A stretch of DNA of 42,358 nt from Burkholderiales bacterium (GTDB lineage: Bacteria; Pseudomonadota; Gammaproteobacteria; Burkholderiales; Burkholderiaceae_B): positions 1 through 42,358 of the forward strand of contig JAIXTE010000078.1 of NCBI GenBank assembly GCA_027484315.1. The letters run 5' to 3'. The notes beneath the pieces were generated by a model that did no database searches, had not been told where the DNA came from, and was given only the letters and a program-made list of their open reading frames with translations. Within the stretch, counting starts at the first letter, position 1; every line of letters starts with the position of its first letter. A program made the translations under genes and the position numbers. Shown here one piece after another: positions 24,949 through 32,938 of the stretch.

Positions 24949-24961
24949 CACCGTAGGCACA

Positions 24962-25816
24962 TCAAGCCAGCGCCAACCTTTCCTTCCACAACTGCATGGG
25001 TTCATCCATATTGGTTTGCATGGGATGAAAGTCCCTTTTGTAAAACAGGGCAAGGTCGGGAATCATTTTTCGGAAGATACCAGTGCGTCCAAAATACAGG
25101 TCGGTGAATTTCAGCCAGGACTTGGCATTGAACAGTTCGCCATCCTGTTTCATGCAACTCAGCATTGCAGCCAACACCACCGGACCGATGCCGATTGAAA
25201 CAATCGTCATGGCAATGGCGCGCTGGGCGTAAGTACCACCTACCGCCTTGTGGGTGTCGAAAGCCACCGCACGGTGTTCGCTTTCTTCCATGGCATGCCA
25301 GAAAATCAGATTCTTGATCTTTGGGTCTACGATCATGTTGTGAAAACTGTCACTTTTCATCAGGTGCTCCGCCATCACGGCGGTGTAGTGCTCTACCGCT
25401 GTAGTACCAGCCAGCCTGGCTTTAACGGGCAACAGTTTGTTGAGTTTCTTGCGGGCCCAGCGGGCGCGTGCATCCCAGCCGTACACATTGATGCCTTGCC
25501 GTTTCAATTCGGCATTGGCCTCAAGATGTTCTTTGCCGTGCATCGCTTCCTGTCCAATGAAAGCACTGATCTCGCGCAGCAGGGCTTCGTCCTTGACATG
25601 CTTTTTCGCGTCGCGAACCGCATCGACAAAGAACTGCTCGCCTTCCGGAAAGTACGCCTGGAAGGCAGTCCACACGTGGCTGCAGGCGGGGTCGTTGGCG
25701 AGAAAGTGCCGGTTGATGTTGCTGAAATCAAAGTCCATTCGACGCACCGGAAAGCTGGATCCTTTCTGGTGGATTGACGTGGGCTTCTTGTTTGAACTGG
25801 ACAGGTCTGTACGCAT
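24962..25816 (-). CDS. PF10118 predicted metal-dependent hydrolase
   Basis: A 284-residue helical protein of the PF10118 family. Metal-ligand patterns resemble ferritin-like di-iron sites: IGQEAMHGKEH with E90 and H93, AVEHYTA, and HAMEESEHRAVAF. The family name says hydrolase, but the pattern fits a di-metal oxidase or hydroxylase just as well; no function is proved. The ATG at 25816 has GGAG six bases upstream, which favours it over an in-frame GTG at 25828. Its promoter region contains two palindromes and it is followed upstream by the PaaX-type gene on the opposite side of a 110-base gap. Confidence 0.85.
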   Translation of the reverse strand: MRTDLSSSNKKPTSIHQKGSSFPVRRMDFDFSNINRHFLANDPACSHVWTAFQAYFPEGEQFFVDAVRDAKKHVKDEALLREISAFIGQEAMHGKEHLEANAELKRQGINVYGWDARARWARKKLNKLLPVKARLAGTTAVEHYTAVMAEHLMKSDSFHNMIVDPKIKNLIFWHAMEESEHRAVAFDTHKAVGGTYAQRAIAMTIVSIGIGPVVLAAMLSCMKQDGELFNAKSWLKFTDLYFGRTGIFRKMIPDLALFYKRDFHPMQTNMDEPMQLWKERLALA

Positions 25817-25839
25817 TACGGTCTCCACGGTGTCTTGTC

Positions 25840-25859
25840 CGTTATTAACATCGATAACG
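25840..25859. promoter_or_regulatory. CGTTAT-N8-ATAACG dyad upstream of the PF10118 gene
   Basis: CGTTAT (25840-25845) and ATAACG (25854-25859) are separated by eight bases, 24 bases upstream of the minus-strand ATG at 25816, so a bound protein would block the ribosome site or promoter. The centre-to-centre distance of 14 bases fits a dimeric regulator. Confidence 0.35.
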
Positions 25860-25873
25860 TTGACAGTTGTGAA

Positions 25874-25885
25874 TGTAATATTACA
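25874..25885. promoter_or_regulatory. 12-bp palindrome TGTAATATTACA
   Basis: A perfect uninterrupted palindrome in the gap between the PaaX-type gene stop and the PF10118 start, about 58 bases upstream of the latter. Both neighbouring genes run on the minus strand, so this is promoter DNA of the hydrolase gene. Its AT-rich form suits FadR- or TetR-like binding, which is unproved. Confidence 0.35.
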
Positions 25886-25926
25886 GATCGACTAATAAAA
25901 GTAAAGTAGTGTAATGAGTAGCTATT

Positions 25927-26736
25927 TCAGATCACTTCTTCGTCTTTCAATATGCGCAGTTGCAACTCGCGCCACACCCTTGTACCCGTGTCATCAAAGC
26001 GCAGAACGCTTTCAAAGAATTGCTGCCGTGCAGCAGCATCAATCCATTCAGCAGGTAGAAGGGGGTCTCGGCGAACTTCATAAATCGCTTGGCTACCCAC
26101 CAAATAGGCATCCCTGGCGGCTTTTTCAAGCTTCATTCGGCCATAACCTTGCATCCAGTCGTTGAGTTTTTTTGTGTGACTTAGATAGTGTCTTTCCAGT
26201 TTCTTGAGGTCCCACAGTTTTTGCAGTGCCTTGGCCTGAACCGGGTTTTTTGGAACCATTTCGAATGTGATCAGTTCTTTTTCGACTCCCTGTGCCAGCA
26301 GCCTGTTGTGCACCCCTTCAATGCCCATGCTCAGGTTGGCCGGGCGCACAAAAAGGCCTTGCTCCAGTTCGCGAAAGCCCATCAACAACAGGGCTTTTTC
26401 GCGCAGTTGCAAGTGCTTGCGGTTGCTGCGGCCCAGGTGTGCGGTGAATGCGGCATAGAAGTGGCCATTCCAGTCGCAAGTGGCGGTAAGCCTGTCGCTC
26501 CAGCTTTGAATGTCTTGCCCGGTGAACACCGCCTGTTTGCCCAGTGTGTAAATGCCGCGCCCAGCCGATTTCAGCTGGCCTTCAGCCACCAGGCGGGCCA
26601 TGGCCACCCTGGCGCTGTTTTCAGACACTCCGAACAAGCTGCAAGCCAGCACCATGTGTGCGGCTTTAACCTGTCGACCTTTGCCGGCCAACATCAGGCC
26701 GAGAATTAATTGTTTTGGAGAAGCGTTTGTTTTCAC
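25927..26736 (-). CDS. PaaX-family transcriptional regulator
   Basis: A 269-residue regulator. The N-terminal winged helix fits PaaX (KQLILGLMLAGKGRQVKAAHM, then FGVSENSARVAMARLVAEGQL), followed by a ligand-binding helical part with RRDPLLPAEWIDAAARQ and a C-terminal region as in the family. PaaX proteins repress phenylacetate catabolism by responding to phenylacetyl-CoA, but no paa genes are in the window, so a different acyl-CoA or target is likely. It lies on the same strand as the PF10118 gene and divergent to the hydrolase-SDR pair starting at 26890. Confidence 0.85.
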   Translation of the reverse strand: MKTNASPKQLILGLMLAGKGRQVKAAHMVLACSLFGVSENSARVAMARLVAEGQLKSAGRGIYTLGKQAVFTGQDIQSWSDRLTATCDWNGHFYAAFTAHLGRSNRKHLQLREKALLLMGFRELEQGLFVRPANLSMGIEGVHNRLLAQGVEKELITFEMVPKNPVQAKALQKLWDLKKLERHYLSHTKKLNDWMQGYGRMKLEKAARDAYLVGSQAIYEVRRDPLLPAEWIDAAARQQFFESVLRFDDTGTRVWRELQLRILKDEEVI

Positions 26737-26889
26737 GGGAAAATTTTATAAATTGGAGGTAATAGTCTAACTTGTTGCAGGGCAGGGTGATTGGAGTGAG
26801 ATGCCGCCTGTCGCAAATTCGCTATATTGGGGAAATAACAAAAACAGCACAGATCGTTTTTCGCTGTCACATTCGGAGACCCAGTACCC

Positions 26890-27801
26890 ATGAACCCCAT
26901 TCAGTACGTTGCTGAGAAAGCCGTCCGCGCGACACTGCGCAGCACATTCAAAACACCTGGCAAATTGCCAATCCCCTTGAGCTGGCTTGCTGCCACCATG
27001 AACGCCGGCGCACCTTTGTTCAAGGTGCGCCAGGACGCGCGTGTGGAATATCTTGAATTGGGCACCTGCATGTGTGCCATGGTTCGCCCTGCCAACGCGC
27101 ACACGGATCAGGTGTTGCTGCATATGCACGGTGGTGCTTTTTTTGCCGGCTCCCTGGAAACCCACTTGCCGCTGGCCAGCGAACTGGCTGTGCGCTGCAA
27201 CGCCCGTGTTTTTCTGGTGGATTATCGCCTGGCACCACAGCACCCTTACCCCGCAGCGCTCGAGGATGGACTTGCCGCCTACCAGGCGTTGCTGGATCTG
27301 GATGTGGACCCTGCGCAGATCACTTGGATTGGTGATTCTGCCGGTGGGGCACACATATTGGCCATGGCCGTTTTTGCACGCAATGAAGGCATGCCATTGC
27401 CGGGCGGCATGGTGATGATTTCCCCTTTTGTCGACATGACATTGATCGCGGAATCGATAAGAAGCAAGGCGAAGTTGGATCCGATGTTGAGCGTGGTGCC
27501 CTTGCAGCGCGGTGTGCAAGCTTATTGTGGCGAGGTACTGGCCAGCGACCCTTCTGTGTCGCCCGTGTTTGCCGACCTGGATGGTTTGCCCCCCATGCTG
27601 ATTCAATGTGGCAGTGACGAGATACTGCTCGATGATTCACTGTTGCTTGAGCGCCGGGCCCGCGAAGCGGGTGTACAGGTTGAATGCACTGTTTATCCTG
27701 GCATGTGGCACAATTTTCAGATGTTCAATGCGTTCGTCGAAAAGGCAGACAGAGCCTTGTGGGCCATTGCCGATTTTGTAAGAAGAGGGGAATCACAATG
27801 A
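26890..27801 (+). CDS. HSL-type alpha/beta hydrolase (esterase/lipase)
   Basis: A 303-residue hormone-sensitive-lipase family esterase. The oxyanion motif HMHGGAFF (H80-G81-G82) and nucleophile S150 in GDSAGG are in place, as are the acid in SDEILLDDS and the histidine in MWHNFQMF. No signal peptide, so it is cytoplasmic. It should hydrolyse short- or medium-chain esters. It overlaps the SDR gene by four bases (27798-27801), so esterase and dehydrogenase may act one after another on an ester-derived alcohol. Confidence 0.92.
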   Translation: MNPIQYVAEKAVRATLRSTFKTPGKLPIPLSWLAATMNAGAPLFKVRQDARVEYLELGTCMCAMVRPANAHTDQVLLHMHGGAFFAGSLETHLPLASELAVRCNARVFLVDYRLAPQHPYPAALEDGLAAYQALLDLDVDPAQITWIGDSAGGAHILAMAVFARNEGMPLPGGMVMISPFVDMTLIAESIRSKAKLDPMLSVVPLQRGVQAYCGEVLASDPSVSPVFADLDGLPPMLIQCGSDEILLDDSLLLERRAREAGVQVECTVYPGMWHNFQMFNAFVEKADRALWAIADFVRRGESQ

Positions 27802-28574
27802 AGCAATGGGCTTTGGTTACAGGGGCATCGTCGGGTATTGGTTTGCACCTTGCAGAATGTTTCGCAAAAGATGGCATTTCGCTGGTGCTGAGTGCACGCA
27901 ACGAGAACAAGCTGCAAGAGTTGGCAACCCACTGGCGTCAGCAGTATGGCGTGGATGTTGTAGTGATTCCATCCGATCTTTCCAAACCAGGTGAAGCCGA
28001 CCAGTTGATTCAAAAGGTCAGGTCTAATTCCATTGAGCTGACTTACCTGGTGAACAACGCCGGTGTAGGTACCTATGGCCTGTTCAAAGACACGCCAGTG
28101 GAAGCGACCACCAGCATGCTGCGCCTGAATATGGAAGCGCTCACTGTGCTGTGCAGCGGGTTCATGCCAGATCTGCTAAAGACACATGGCAAGATTTTGA
28201 ATGTGGCGTCCACCGCAGCTTTCCAGCCTGGCCCATACATGGCTGCGTATTACGCCACCAAAGCCTATGTGCTCAGCTTCAGTGAAGCGCTGGCTGAAGA
28301 GCTTGCAGACAGTGGTGTGGCAGTATGCGCCTTGTGCCCCGGGCCCACTGCATCAGGATTTCAGGCCGAAGCCAACATGCAGAAATCTGCATTGGTGCAG
28401 GGCAAACGCATGCCCAGCTCGCAAGATGTGGCCATCAAGGGATACAAGGCCATGATGCGCAACCAGCGCGTGTACATTCATGGCGCCTTGAACTGGACGA
28501 TGGCGCAAAGCATTCGCTTCACACCGCGCAGCTGGGCCACGGCGGTGGTGAAGTTCATCTCCAAACCTGTCTAA
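27798..28574 (+). CDS. Short-chain dehydrogenase/reductase coupled to the esterase
   Basis: A 258-residue classical SDR of the DltE/YqjQ-like type: TGASSGIG near residue 8, VNNAGVG, and the catalytic YYATKAY with the serine in NVASTAAF. The arginine at the end of strand two (LSARNENKL) favours NADP(H). The ATG overlaps the esterase stop (ATGA); GAGGGG upstream serves as ribosome site. Earlier in-frame codons lie inside the esterase gene and are not used. Confidence 0.92.
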   Translation: MKQWALVTGASSGIGLHLAECFAKDGISLVLSARNENKLQELATHWRQQYGVDVVVIPSDLSKPGEADQLIQKVRSNSIELTYLVNNAGVGTYGLFKDTPVEATTSMLRLNMEALTVLCSGFMPDLLKTHGKILNVASTAAFQPGPYMAAYYATKAYVLSFSEALAEELADSGVAVCALCPGPTASGFQAEANMQKSALVQGKRMPSSQDVAIKGYKAMMRNQRVYIHGALNWTMAQSIRFTPRSWATAVVKFISKPV

Positions 28575-28580
28575 AGAAAA

Positions 28581-29258
28581 TTACTTCAGGAAGGTCGTGA
28601 AATGGTTCGCGACCTTCGGATAACTTTCCACTTTGATGTGTGGCGGCAGCTTGCGCAGCGTGTGTTTGAACAAGGTGTGCAGCACATTGATCACGCCATT
28701 GATGGTTTTGCTGATCACGAAATTGAAACCCATCAGGTCTTTGGGTGTGTACACCAGTGGTACTAGCGCAGTTTCAATGGCTTCAATCAGCAACTCCACA
28801 CCTTCTTCCATGCGCGTGGTGTCTTTCTCCTTCAGTGCATCCATGACATTGCGTGCTTTTTCAGCGTAGCTGGCCGTAACCGGAATCACGATGAAGGGCT
28901 TCATTGCACCATCGATTTCGATCAGGTGAACAATGTCATGAAAATGATGGATGACCGGCGGTACACGCTTGTTGGCGATGAACTTGATCAACCAGCCGAT
29001 GTAGTGCTGGGCTTCGCTTTGTACCTTGTGAATCACCTTGGCCGCATCCAACAACATTTTGTCGGGCTGGCTTGAGTTCAGATCATCAAGCAGATGGGTA
29101 AAACAGGTATCCAGCAACTGCACATAGGTTTGCGCCAGCAGGTCTGCACCCAGGGCCTTGTCTTCATCGCTGATGGGTTTGGCTGCGAGCTGGTGCAGCG
29201 CTTTCATTTCTGTATACACGTCTTCTTTGATCTGTACTGCAATGTAAGGTGTGTTCAT
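28581..29258 (-). CDS. Conserved-looking helical protein of unknown function
   Basis: A 225-residue protein without signal peptide. It is mostly amphipathic helix, with a hydrophobic stretch near the centre (VIHHFHDIVHLIEIDG) and a basic C-terminus (HTLRKLPPHIKVES). Codon use matches the neighbours and the ATG is preceded by spacing that allows a weak ribosome site. I do not recognise a family. It is convergent with the SDR gene, with only six bases between stops, and a hairpin lies within its last codons. Confidence 0.7.
   Translation of the reverse strand: MNTPYIAVQIKEDVYTEMKALHQLAAKPISDEDKALGADLLAQTYVQLLDTCFTHLLDDLNSSQPDKMLLDAAKVIHKVQSEAQHYIGWLIKFIANKRVPPVIHHFHDIVHLIEIDGAMKPFIVIPVTASYAEKARNVMDALKEKDTTRMEEGVELLIEAIETALVPLVYTPKDLMGFNFVISKTINGVINVLHTLFKHTLRKLPPHIKVESYPKVANHFTTFLK
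28590..28617. terminator. Hairpin in the 3' coding end shared by two convergent genes
   Basis: GAAGGTCG (28590-28597) pairs with CGACCTTC (28610-28617); further pairs extend the stem to about 11 bp around loop AATGGT. On the minus strand it is followed by a T-rich stretch (ATTTTCTTT) past the stop at 28581, consistent with termination of the minus-strand gene. Confidence 0.5.
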
Positions 29259-29383
29259 CTGGGTGCCTGTTTGGATTGTTGACGCCTAGTTTACACAGCG
29301 TTGCACCCGGTTTCGCCACAAGGATGTGCTTGCAGGCTCAAGGCGGGTAAAATTGCGGCTTGAACCTTAATGGCTTACACCCC

Positions 29384-30280
29384 ATGCAACACTCTGCGCC
29401 CATCGCTTTCACCGATGAAATCAAATCCCTGTTTGTGGAAAAGAAATTGCTGCAGGCTCGCGAGCGCCTGCTTGAAACTTTGAGCAACAACTGGGATGGT
29501 CACTGCAACCTGATTGCTTTCACCTACCTGTATGCCGAGCATCGCAATGCTGAAGACTGCGCCCAAGCCTTGCATTGGCTTGAACAGGGCATTTCACGGG
29601 ATGAAGTAGACGCCAAGGTCATTCTGGGCCGCCTGTTACTTTCCGGTGAAGTGGGGCAACAGGATTTTCCGCGTGGCATGCAATTGCTGGAGCAGGCGGC
29701 ACAAGCCAATGTACTGATGGCGGTGCTCACACTGGCGCAAATTCACCAAGGTGGTGTTGAAGGCCAACTCGAGGCCAATCCGGAACTGACACAGAGTTAC
29801 GTGAAACAGGCAGCCGATTTGGGCGACCCCAATTCAGCCTATCGCCTGGCACTTGAAATGGAAAGTGGAGCAAATCCAGACTTGGTGCAGGCGTTCAAGT
29901 ATTTCGACAAGGCTGCGCAGGGCGGTTTGTCCCAGGCCATGCACAATGTGGGTGTGTATTACCTGCATGGAAAGGGTGTGATCAAGAATACTCATCTTTC
30001 ACTCGCCTACCTGACCGAGGCGGCCAAGCTGGGTTCGCCACTGTCCTTGCTGACCCTGTCGCTGTTGCACCTGGATGGCGTGGAGGTGGAAAAGAACCGG
30101 GGTGTGGCACTGAGCTGGCTCTATATTTACCAGGTGCTGTTTCCGCAAACCGACATTCCGGACCAGTTGCAGGTGTTGCTGGATGATGTGTCCACCGAAG
30201 AAGAAAATTTCGCGCGTGCTGCAGCCCAGAATTTTTTGAATCATCAACTGAATAAATCCCCTACAGGAACCTTGCATTAA
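29384..30280 (+). CDS. Sel1-repeat (TPR-like) protein
   Basis: A 298-residue protein with Sel1-like helical repeats, for example the motif AYRLALEMESGAN with FKYFDKAAQGG, and AMHNVGVYYLHGKG followed by LAYLTEAAKLGS. Such proteins scaffold protein-protein contacts. The ATG at 29384 is used; a TTG at 29360 would add eight residues. No signal peptide is evident. The partner is unknown. It precedes the small cysteine-rich gene by 71 bases. Confidence 0.8.
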   Translation: MQHSAPIAFTDEIKSLFVEKKLLQARERLLETLSNNWDGHCNLIAFTYLYAEHRNAEDCAQALHWLEQGISRDEVDAKVILGRLLLSGEVGQQDFPRGMQLLEQAAQANVLMAVLTLAQIHQGGVEGQLEANPELTQSYVKQAADLGDPNSAYRLALEMESGANPDLVQAFKYFDKAAQGGLSQAMHNVGVYYLHGKGVIKNTHLSLAYLTEAAKLGSPLSLLTLSLLHLDGVEVEKNRGVALSWLYIYQVLFPQTDIPDQLQVLLDDVSTEEENFARAAAQNFLNHQLNKSPTGTLH

Positions 30281-30351
30281 CCCTTGTTGAATTGTGGGAA
30301 TACCTGCAATATTGCGTCAGGGATTTTTCCCTTTACTCCATGAGGATCACC

Positions 30352-30480
30352 ATGACCGTTTGCCCCATCGCAATCGCTGTTGGATGTCAAAAATGTCCCG
30401 CATTTAAAATTTGTCCTGCCAAGTCGATTCTGGGTGATCAACCCAAAGCCGGCGAAAAACAGCCAGAAAAGAAGAAGTAA
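30352..30480 (+). CDS. Small cysteine-rich protein, 42 residues
   Basis: A 42-residue protein with four cysteines at C4, C12, C15 and C21 (VCPIAIAVGCQKCPAFKICP) and a lysine-rich tail. The arrangement would suit a zinc or iron-sulfur site. GAGG precedes the ATG by six bases and a strong terminator follows the stop by 19 bases, so the frame has its own expression signals. I recall short proteins of this type in other Burkholderiales but cannot name a family. The gene is too short for usual gene finders to call with certainty. Confidence 0.65.
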   Translation: MTVCPIAIAVGCQKCPAFKICPAKSILGDQPKAGEKQPEKKK

Positions 30481-30499
30481 GCAGTCCGCTTTTTCTGCA

Positions 30500-30535
30500 A
30501 AACCCCGACTTCAGTTCGGGGTTTTTATTTTCTTT
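30500..30535 (+). terminator. Intrinsic terminator after the small cysteine-rich gene
   Basis: AAACCCCGA (30500-30508) and TCGGGGTTT (30516-30524) form a 9-bp stem with a 7-base loop, followed by TTATTTTCTTTTT. This is the clearest rho-independent terminator in the window. Confidence 0.85.
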
Positions 30536-30633
30536 TTACCGAGTTTTACTGATTTTCTACCTATTTGCCGCTATGATACGCTCCCCTTAAGCAGTCAAAA
30601 GCTTGTCGACCACACGATTTTAGGAGCACCAAC

Positions 30634-31164
30634 ATGCCCCGTGTATCCCGATTCAGCAGTATGAAGTGCAGCTTGATGGCCTTGGTAATTGCGGCCTTGC
30701 CCAATCTGGCCATGGCCAATCCATTCGCCAAGGAATTCAATGCCCCACCGCCGGTTGAGTATTCCTACAGCAACGACTTGCAAAACGCCTTGCTGGCCCA
30801 TTATTCAAACTGGGCAGGGACGCGCCACAAACTAGGTGGAACAACCACTCAAGGCATTGATTGCTCGAGTTTTATCCAGATCCTGTTTCAGGACAAGTTT
30901 CAGCTTGAATTGCCCCGCAGTTCACGTGAACAAATGACCGTGGGTGAACGGGTCGACTTGGCTGACCTGCGGTCAGGCGACCTGTTGTTCTTCAGGACCG
31001 GACCCACGCGCAGACACGTGGGCGTTTACATGGGCAACAACCAGTTCATGCATGTGTCCACACGCGTTGGTGTGGAAGTGACCAAACTGTTGACGCCATA
31101 CTGGCAGCGCCATTTCATCACGGCGCGCCGGGTTGCACTGGGCTCACTCACACTTTCAGACTGA
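30634..31164 (+). CDS. NlpC/P60 cell-wall endopeptidase
   Basis: A 176-residue secreted peptidase. Signal peptide about residues 1-28 (ALVIAALPNLAMA). The NlpC/P60 catalytic triad is C77 in GIDCSSF, H128 in RHVGVYM and H140 in QFMHVS. The arrangement matches the MepS/Spr-type murein DD-endopeptidases, which cut peptide cross-links during wall growth. AGGAG lies before the ATG. It overlaps the convergent transporter gene by 17 bases (31148-31164). Confidence 0.92.
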   Translation: MPRVSRFSSMKCSLMALVIAALPNLAMANPFAKEFNAPPPVEYSYSNDLQNALLAHYSNWAGTRHKLGGTTTQGIDCSSFIQILFQDKFQLELPRSSREQMTVGERVDLADLRSGDLLFFRTGPTRRHVGVYMGNNQFMHVSTRVGVEVTKLLTPYWQRHFITARRVALGSLTLSD

Positions 31165-31870
31165 ACGGCGTGAACCGGGTGTCCCTGTCGTAATAGTCTT
31201 CATTTTCTGCGCGCTTCAAACGGGCCACGATCCAGTAGGTCAGGGGTGTGGCCAGTATTTCCCACGCTGTTTTCAACACATACTGGGTCAGCGCCACGGT
31301 GATGATCTGGTCGGTGGTCATGATGCCCCAGAAGGCAATGGTGTAAAACAGGCTTGAATCGATGAATTCACCCACCACGGTTGAGCCAATGGTGCGGGTC
31401 CACAGCCATTTTCCCTGTGTCCAGATCTTCATTTTCGCCAGTACAAAGCTGTTGACAAAGCTGCCACTCCAGAACGCGATGAGAGAGGCCAGCACAATCC
31501 GCCAGGTGTTGCCGAATACGCTTTCGATGGCGGGTTGCCTGTCGGCCCAAAACGGCGCTGCGGGCAGGTTGACGACGGTGAAGGCCATCAATGAGGCAAA
31601 CAGCAGGGAGCCAAAGCCTGCCCATACGGCACGACGATCCCGGCCGTAACCATACACTTCGGTCAGGATGTCGCCAAAGATGTAAGAAATTGGAAAGAAG
31701 AGTACCCCCGCAGCAAATGTCACGGTACCAATCAAGGGCAAATCCAGTTCGGCGATTTTTGCGGGGCCGATCAGGTTCGAGCACAGCAGCACGGCGACAA
31801 AAGCCACCAACACGAACTCGTAATATTTGTATTGCCTCATGGGGATGTGAATGCTGCGGGTTAGAATCAT
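31148..31870 (-). CDS. yhhQ: Queuosine-precursor transporter, YhhQ family
   Basis: A 240-residue membrane protein of the YhhQ/Vut_1 family, probably taking up queuine precursors such as preQ1 for tRNA modification. Six or so membrane helices are seen, with the family segments VLLCSNLIGPAKI, LFFPISYIFGDILTEVYGY and STVVGEFIDSSLFY. The true start may be at 31870 or at an ATG at 31840; neither has a clear ribosome site. The gene diverges from an unknown gene after 27 bases and its 3' end overlaps the NlpC/P60 gene. Confidence 0.9.
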   Translation of the reverse strand: MILTRSIHIPMRQYKYYEFVLVAFVAVLLCSNLIGPAKIAELDLPLIGTVTFAAGVLFFPISYIFGDILTEVYGYGRDRRAVWAGFGSLLFASLMAFTVVNLPAAPFWADRQPAIESVFGNTWRIVLASLIAFWSGSFVNSFVLAKMKIWTQGKWLWTRTIGSTVVGEFIDSSLFYTIAFWGIMTTDQIITVALTQYVLKTAWEILATPLTYWIVARLKRAENEDYYDRDTRFTPFSLKV

Positions 31871-31897
31871 TGAACATTACTACACATCGGATGAATC

Positions 31898-32935
31898 ATG
31901 GCAAAACCCAGCGCTTCTGTGCCCCAAGACCTTGCTTCGCAACTGCTTGAGGCAGAGGTGGCCTTTTGGCTCCAGAACCTGAAAGGCAAGAAGTTTCAGG
32001 CCATGCTTTCTGAAGAGGTGGGTTATTTTCTGGATCGTTTCGAACACATTCGTTTGCGCGATGCGGTCAGCGAAAAGAAAGTAAAGGCCACCGCACAGCG
32101 CTATGCGGTTGAAATGGAAATCGGCGGCGCAATTCCCGAGTTGTTCGGTGAAATTGCCAACCGGATTTTTGAATTTCCAGCAAGCCGCACGACCAAGGTG
32201 GGTGAGGTGGTGTCCGATACCATTGCCACTGAATTCATCGAGAAAATTTTCGAGAAAGAAGGGGTGCTGGACCACGCCGTCACCAATATTCGCAACAGCA
32301 CGCCATTTCGGCATTTTTTGTCTGATGTGATTTTCACGGTGCTCAAGGGCTATGTGTTCGAGCAAAACAACCTGATGAAGTTTTCCACTGTGGCCAGCAG
32401 CACCCGTAAGGTGCGAGAGTGGCTCAGCTCCAAGGCTCCCGATTTGTCGGAAGGGTTGGAGGACCGGGTGCGCAACCTGATGGAAAGCGGTGTAAAAAGC
32501 TCGCTGGAAATGGTGGATGAAACCCTGGACAACGAGCAGTACCGCGAAACAGCGATGAACAGCGCTCTGGCATTCTGGGATGTGGTTCGAGAATGGCCTT
32601 TGACAGCCTATCGCGACTATGTCACCGAACAGGATCTGCAGGAATTCATGGTGCTGGGGTACGAGTTTTGGCTTGAGTTCAGAAACACAGAATACCTGAA
32701 ATCATGCATCGACCTGGGTGTGGACTTTTTCTTTGAAAAATACGGCGAGCAGTCGCTCCAGGATTTGCTGGATGACATTGGTGTTACCCGGGACATGATC
32801 ATGGACGAACTGGACAATTACATTCCAGACCTGGCTGCCCTGATCATCAAGGAAGGCGTCGCCGAAAGTTTTCTGCGACGCAATTTGCAGCGGTTTTACA
32901 GCAGCAAGAAGGTCCAGGACCTTCTTGCTTCGTAA
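31898..32935 (+). CDS. Acidic helical protein of unknown function
   Basis: A 345-residue protein without signal peptide or membrane helix. It is rich in acidic and aromatic helices (YFLDRFEHIRLRDAVSEKK, ALAFWDVVREWPLTAYRDY) and has repeated tryptophan-phenylalanine patches that suggest a lipid- or polymer-facing surface. I recognise no catalytic motif or family. The ATG is 27 bases from the divergent YhhQ start. A near-perfect 27-bp palindrome spans its last codons, facing the convergent esterase gene three bases away. Confidence 0.7.
   Translation: MAKPSASVPQDLASQLLEAEVAFWLQNLKGKKFQAMLSEEVGYFLDRFEHIRLRDAVSEKKVKATAQRYAVEMEIGGAIPELFGEIANRIFEFPASRTTKVGEVVSDTIATEFIEKIFEKEGVLDHAVTNIRNSTPFRHFLSDVIFTVLKGYVFEQNNLMKFSTVASSTRKVREWLSSKAPDLSEGLEDRVRNLMESGVKSSLEMVDETLDNEQYRETAMNSALAFWDVVREWPLTAYRDYVTEQDLQEFMVLGYEFWLEFRNTEYLKSCIDLGVDFFFEKYGEQSLQDLLDDIGVTRDMIMDELDNYIPDLAALIIKEGVAESFLRRNLQRFYSSKKVQDLLAS
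32903..32929. terminator. 27-bp palindrome at the convergent 3' ends
   Basis: AGCAAGAAGGTCC (32903-32915), one central A, then GGACCTTCTTGCT (32917-32929). The 13-base arms are perfect. The site lies inside the last codons of the unknown gene and just past the esterase stop, so transcripts from both sides would form it. A T run is lacking on both sides. Confidence 0.5.
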
Positions 32936-32938
32936 GCT

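Larger units (their letters stand above)
24552..24961. other. 410-base region between the porin and PF10118 genes
   Basis: It holds the porin promoter region, an AT-rich 14-bp palindrome TTTTAAATTTAAAA (24628-24641) about 77 bases upstream of the porin start, a possible 36-residue reading frame on the minus strand (24785-24895) and a long hairpin (24916-24948). No conserved RNA family is recognised here. Confidence 0.5.

Noticed and set aside
26767..27606. Minus-strand frame of 279 codons opposite the HSL-type hydrolase
   Set aside because: It has no recognisable domain and covers the catalytic part of a well-supported gene on the other strand.
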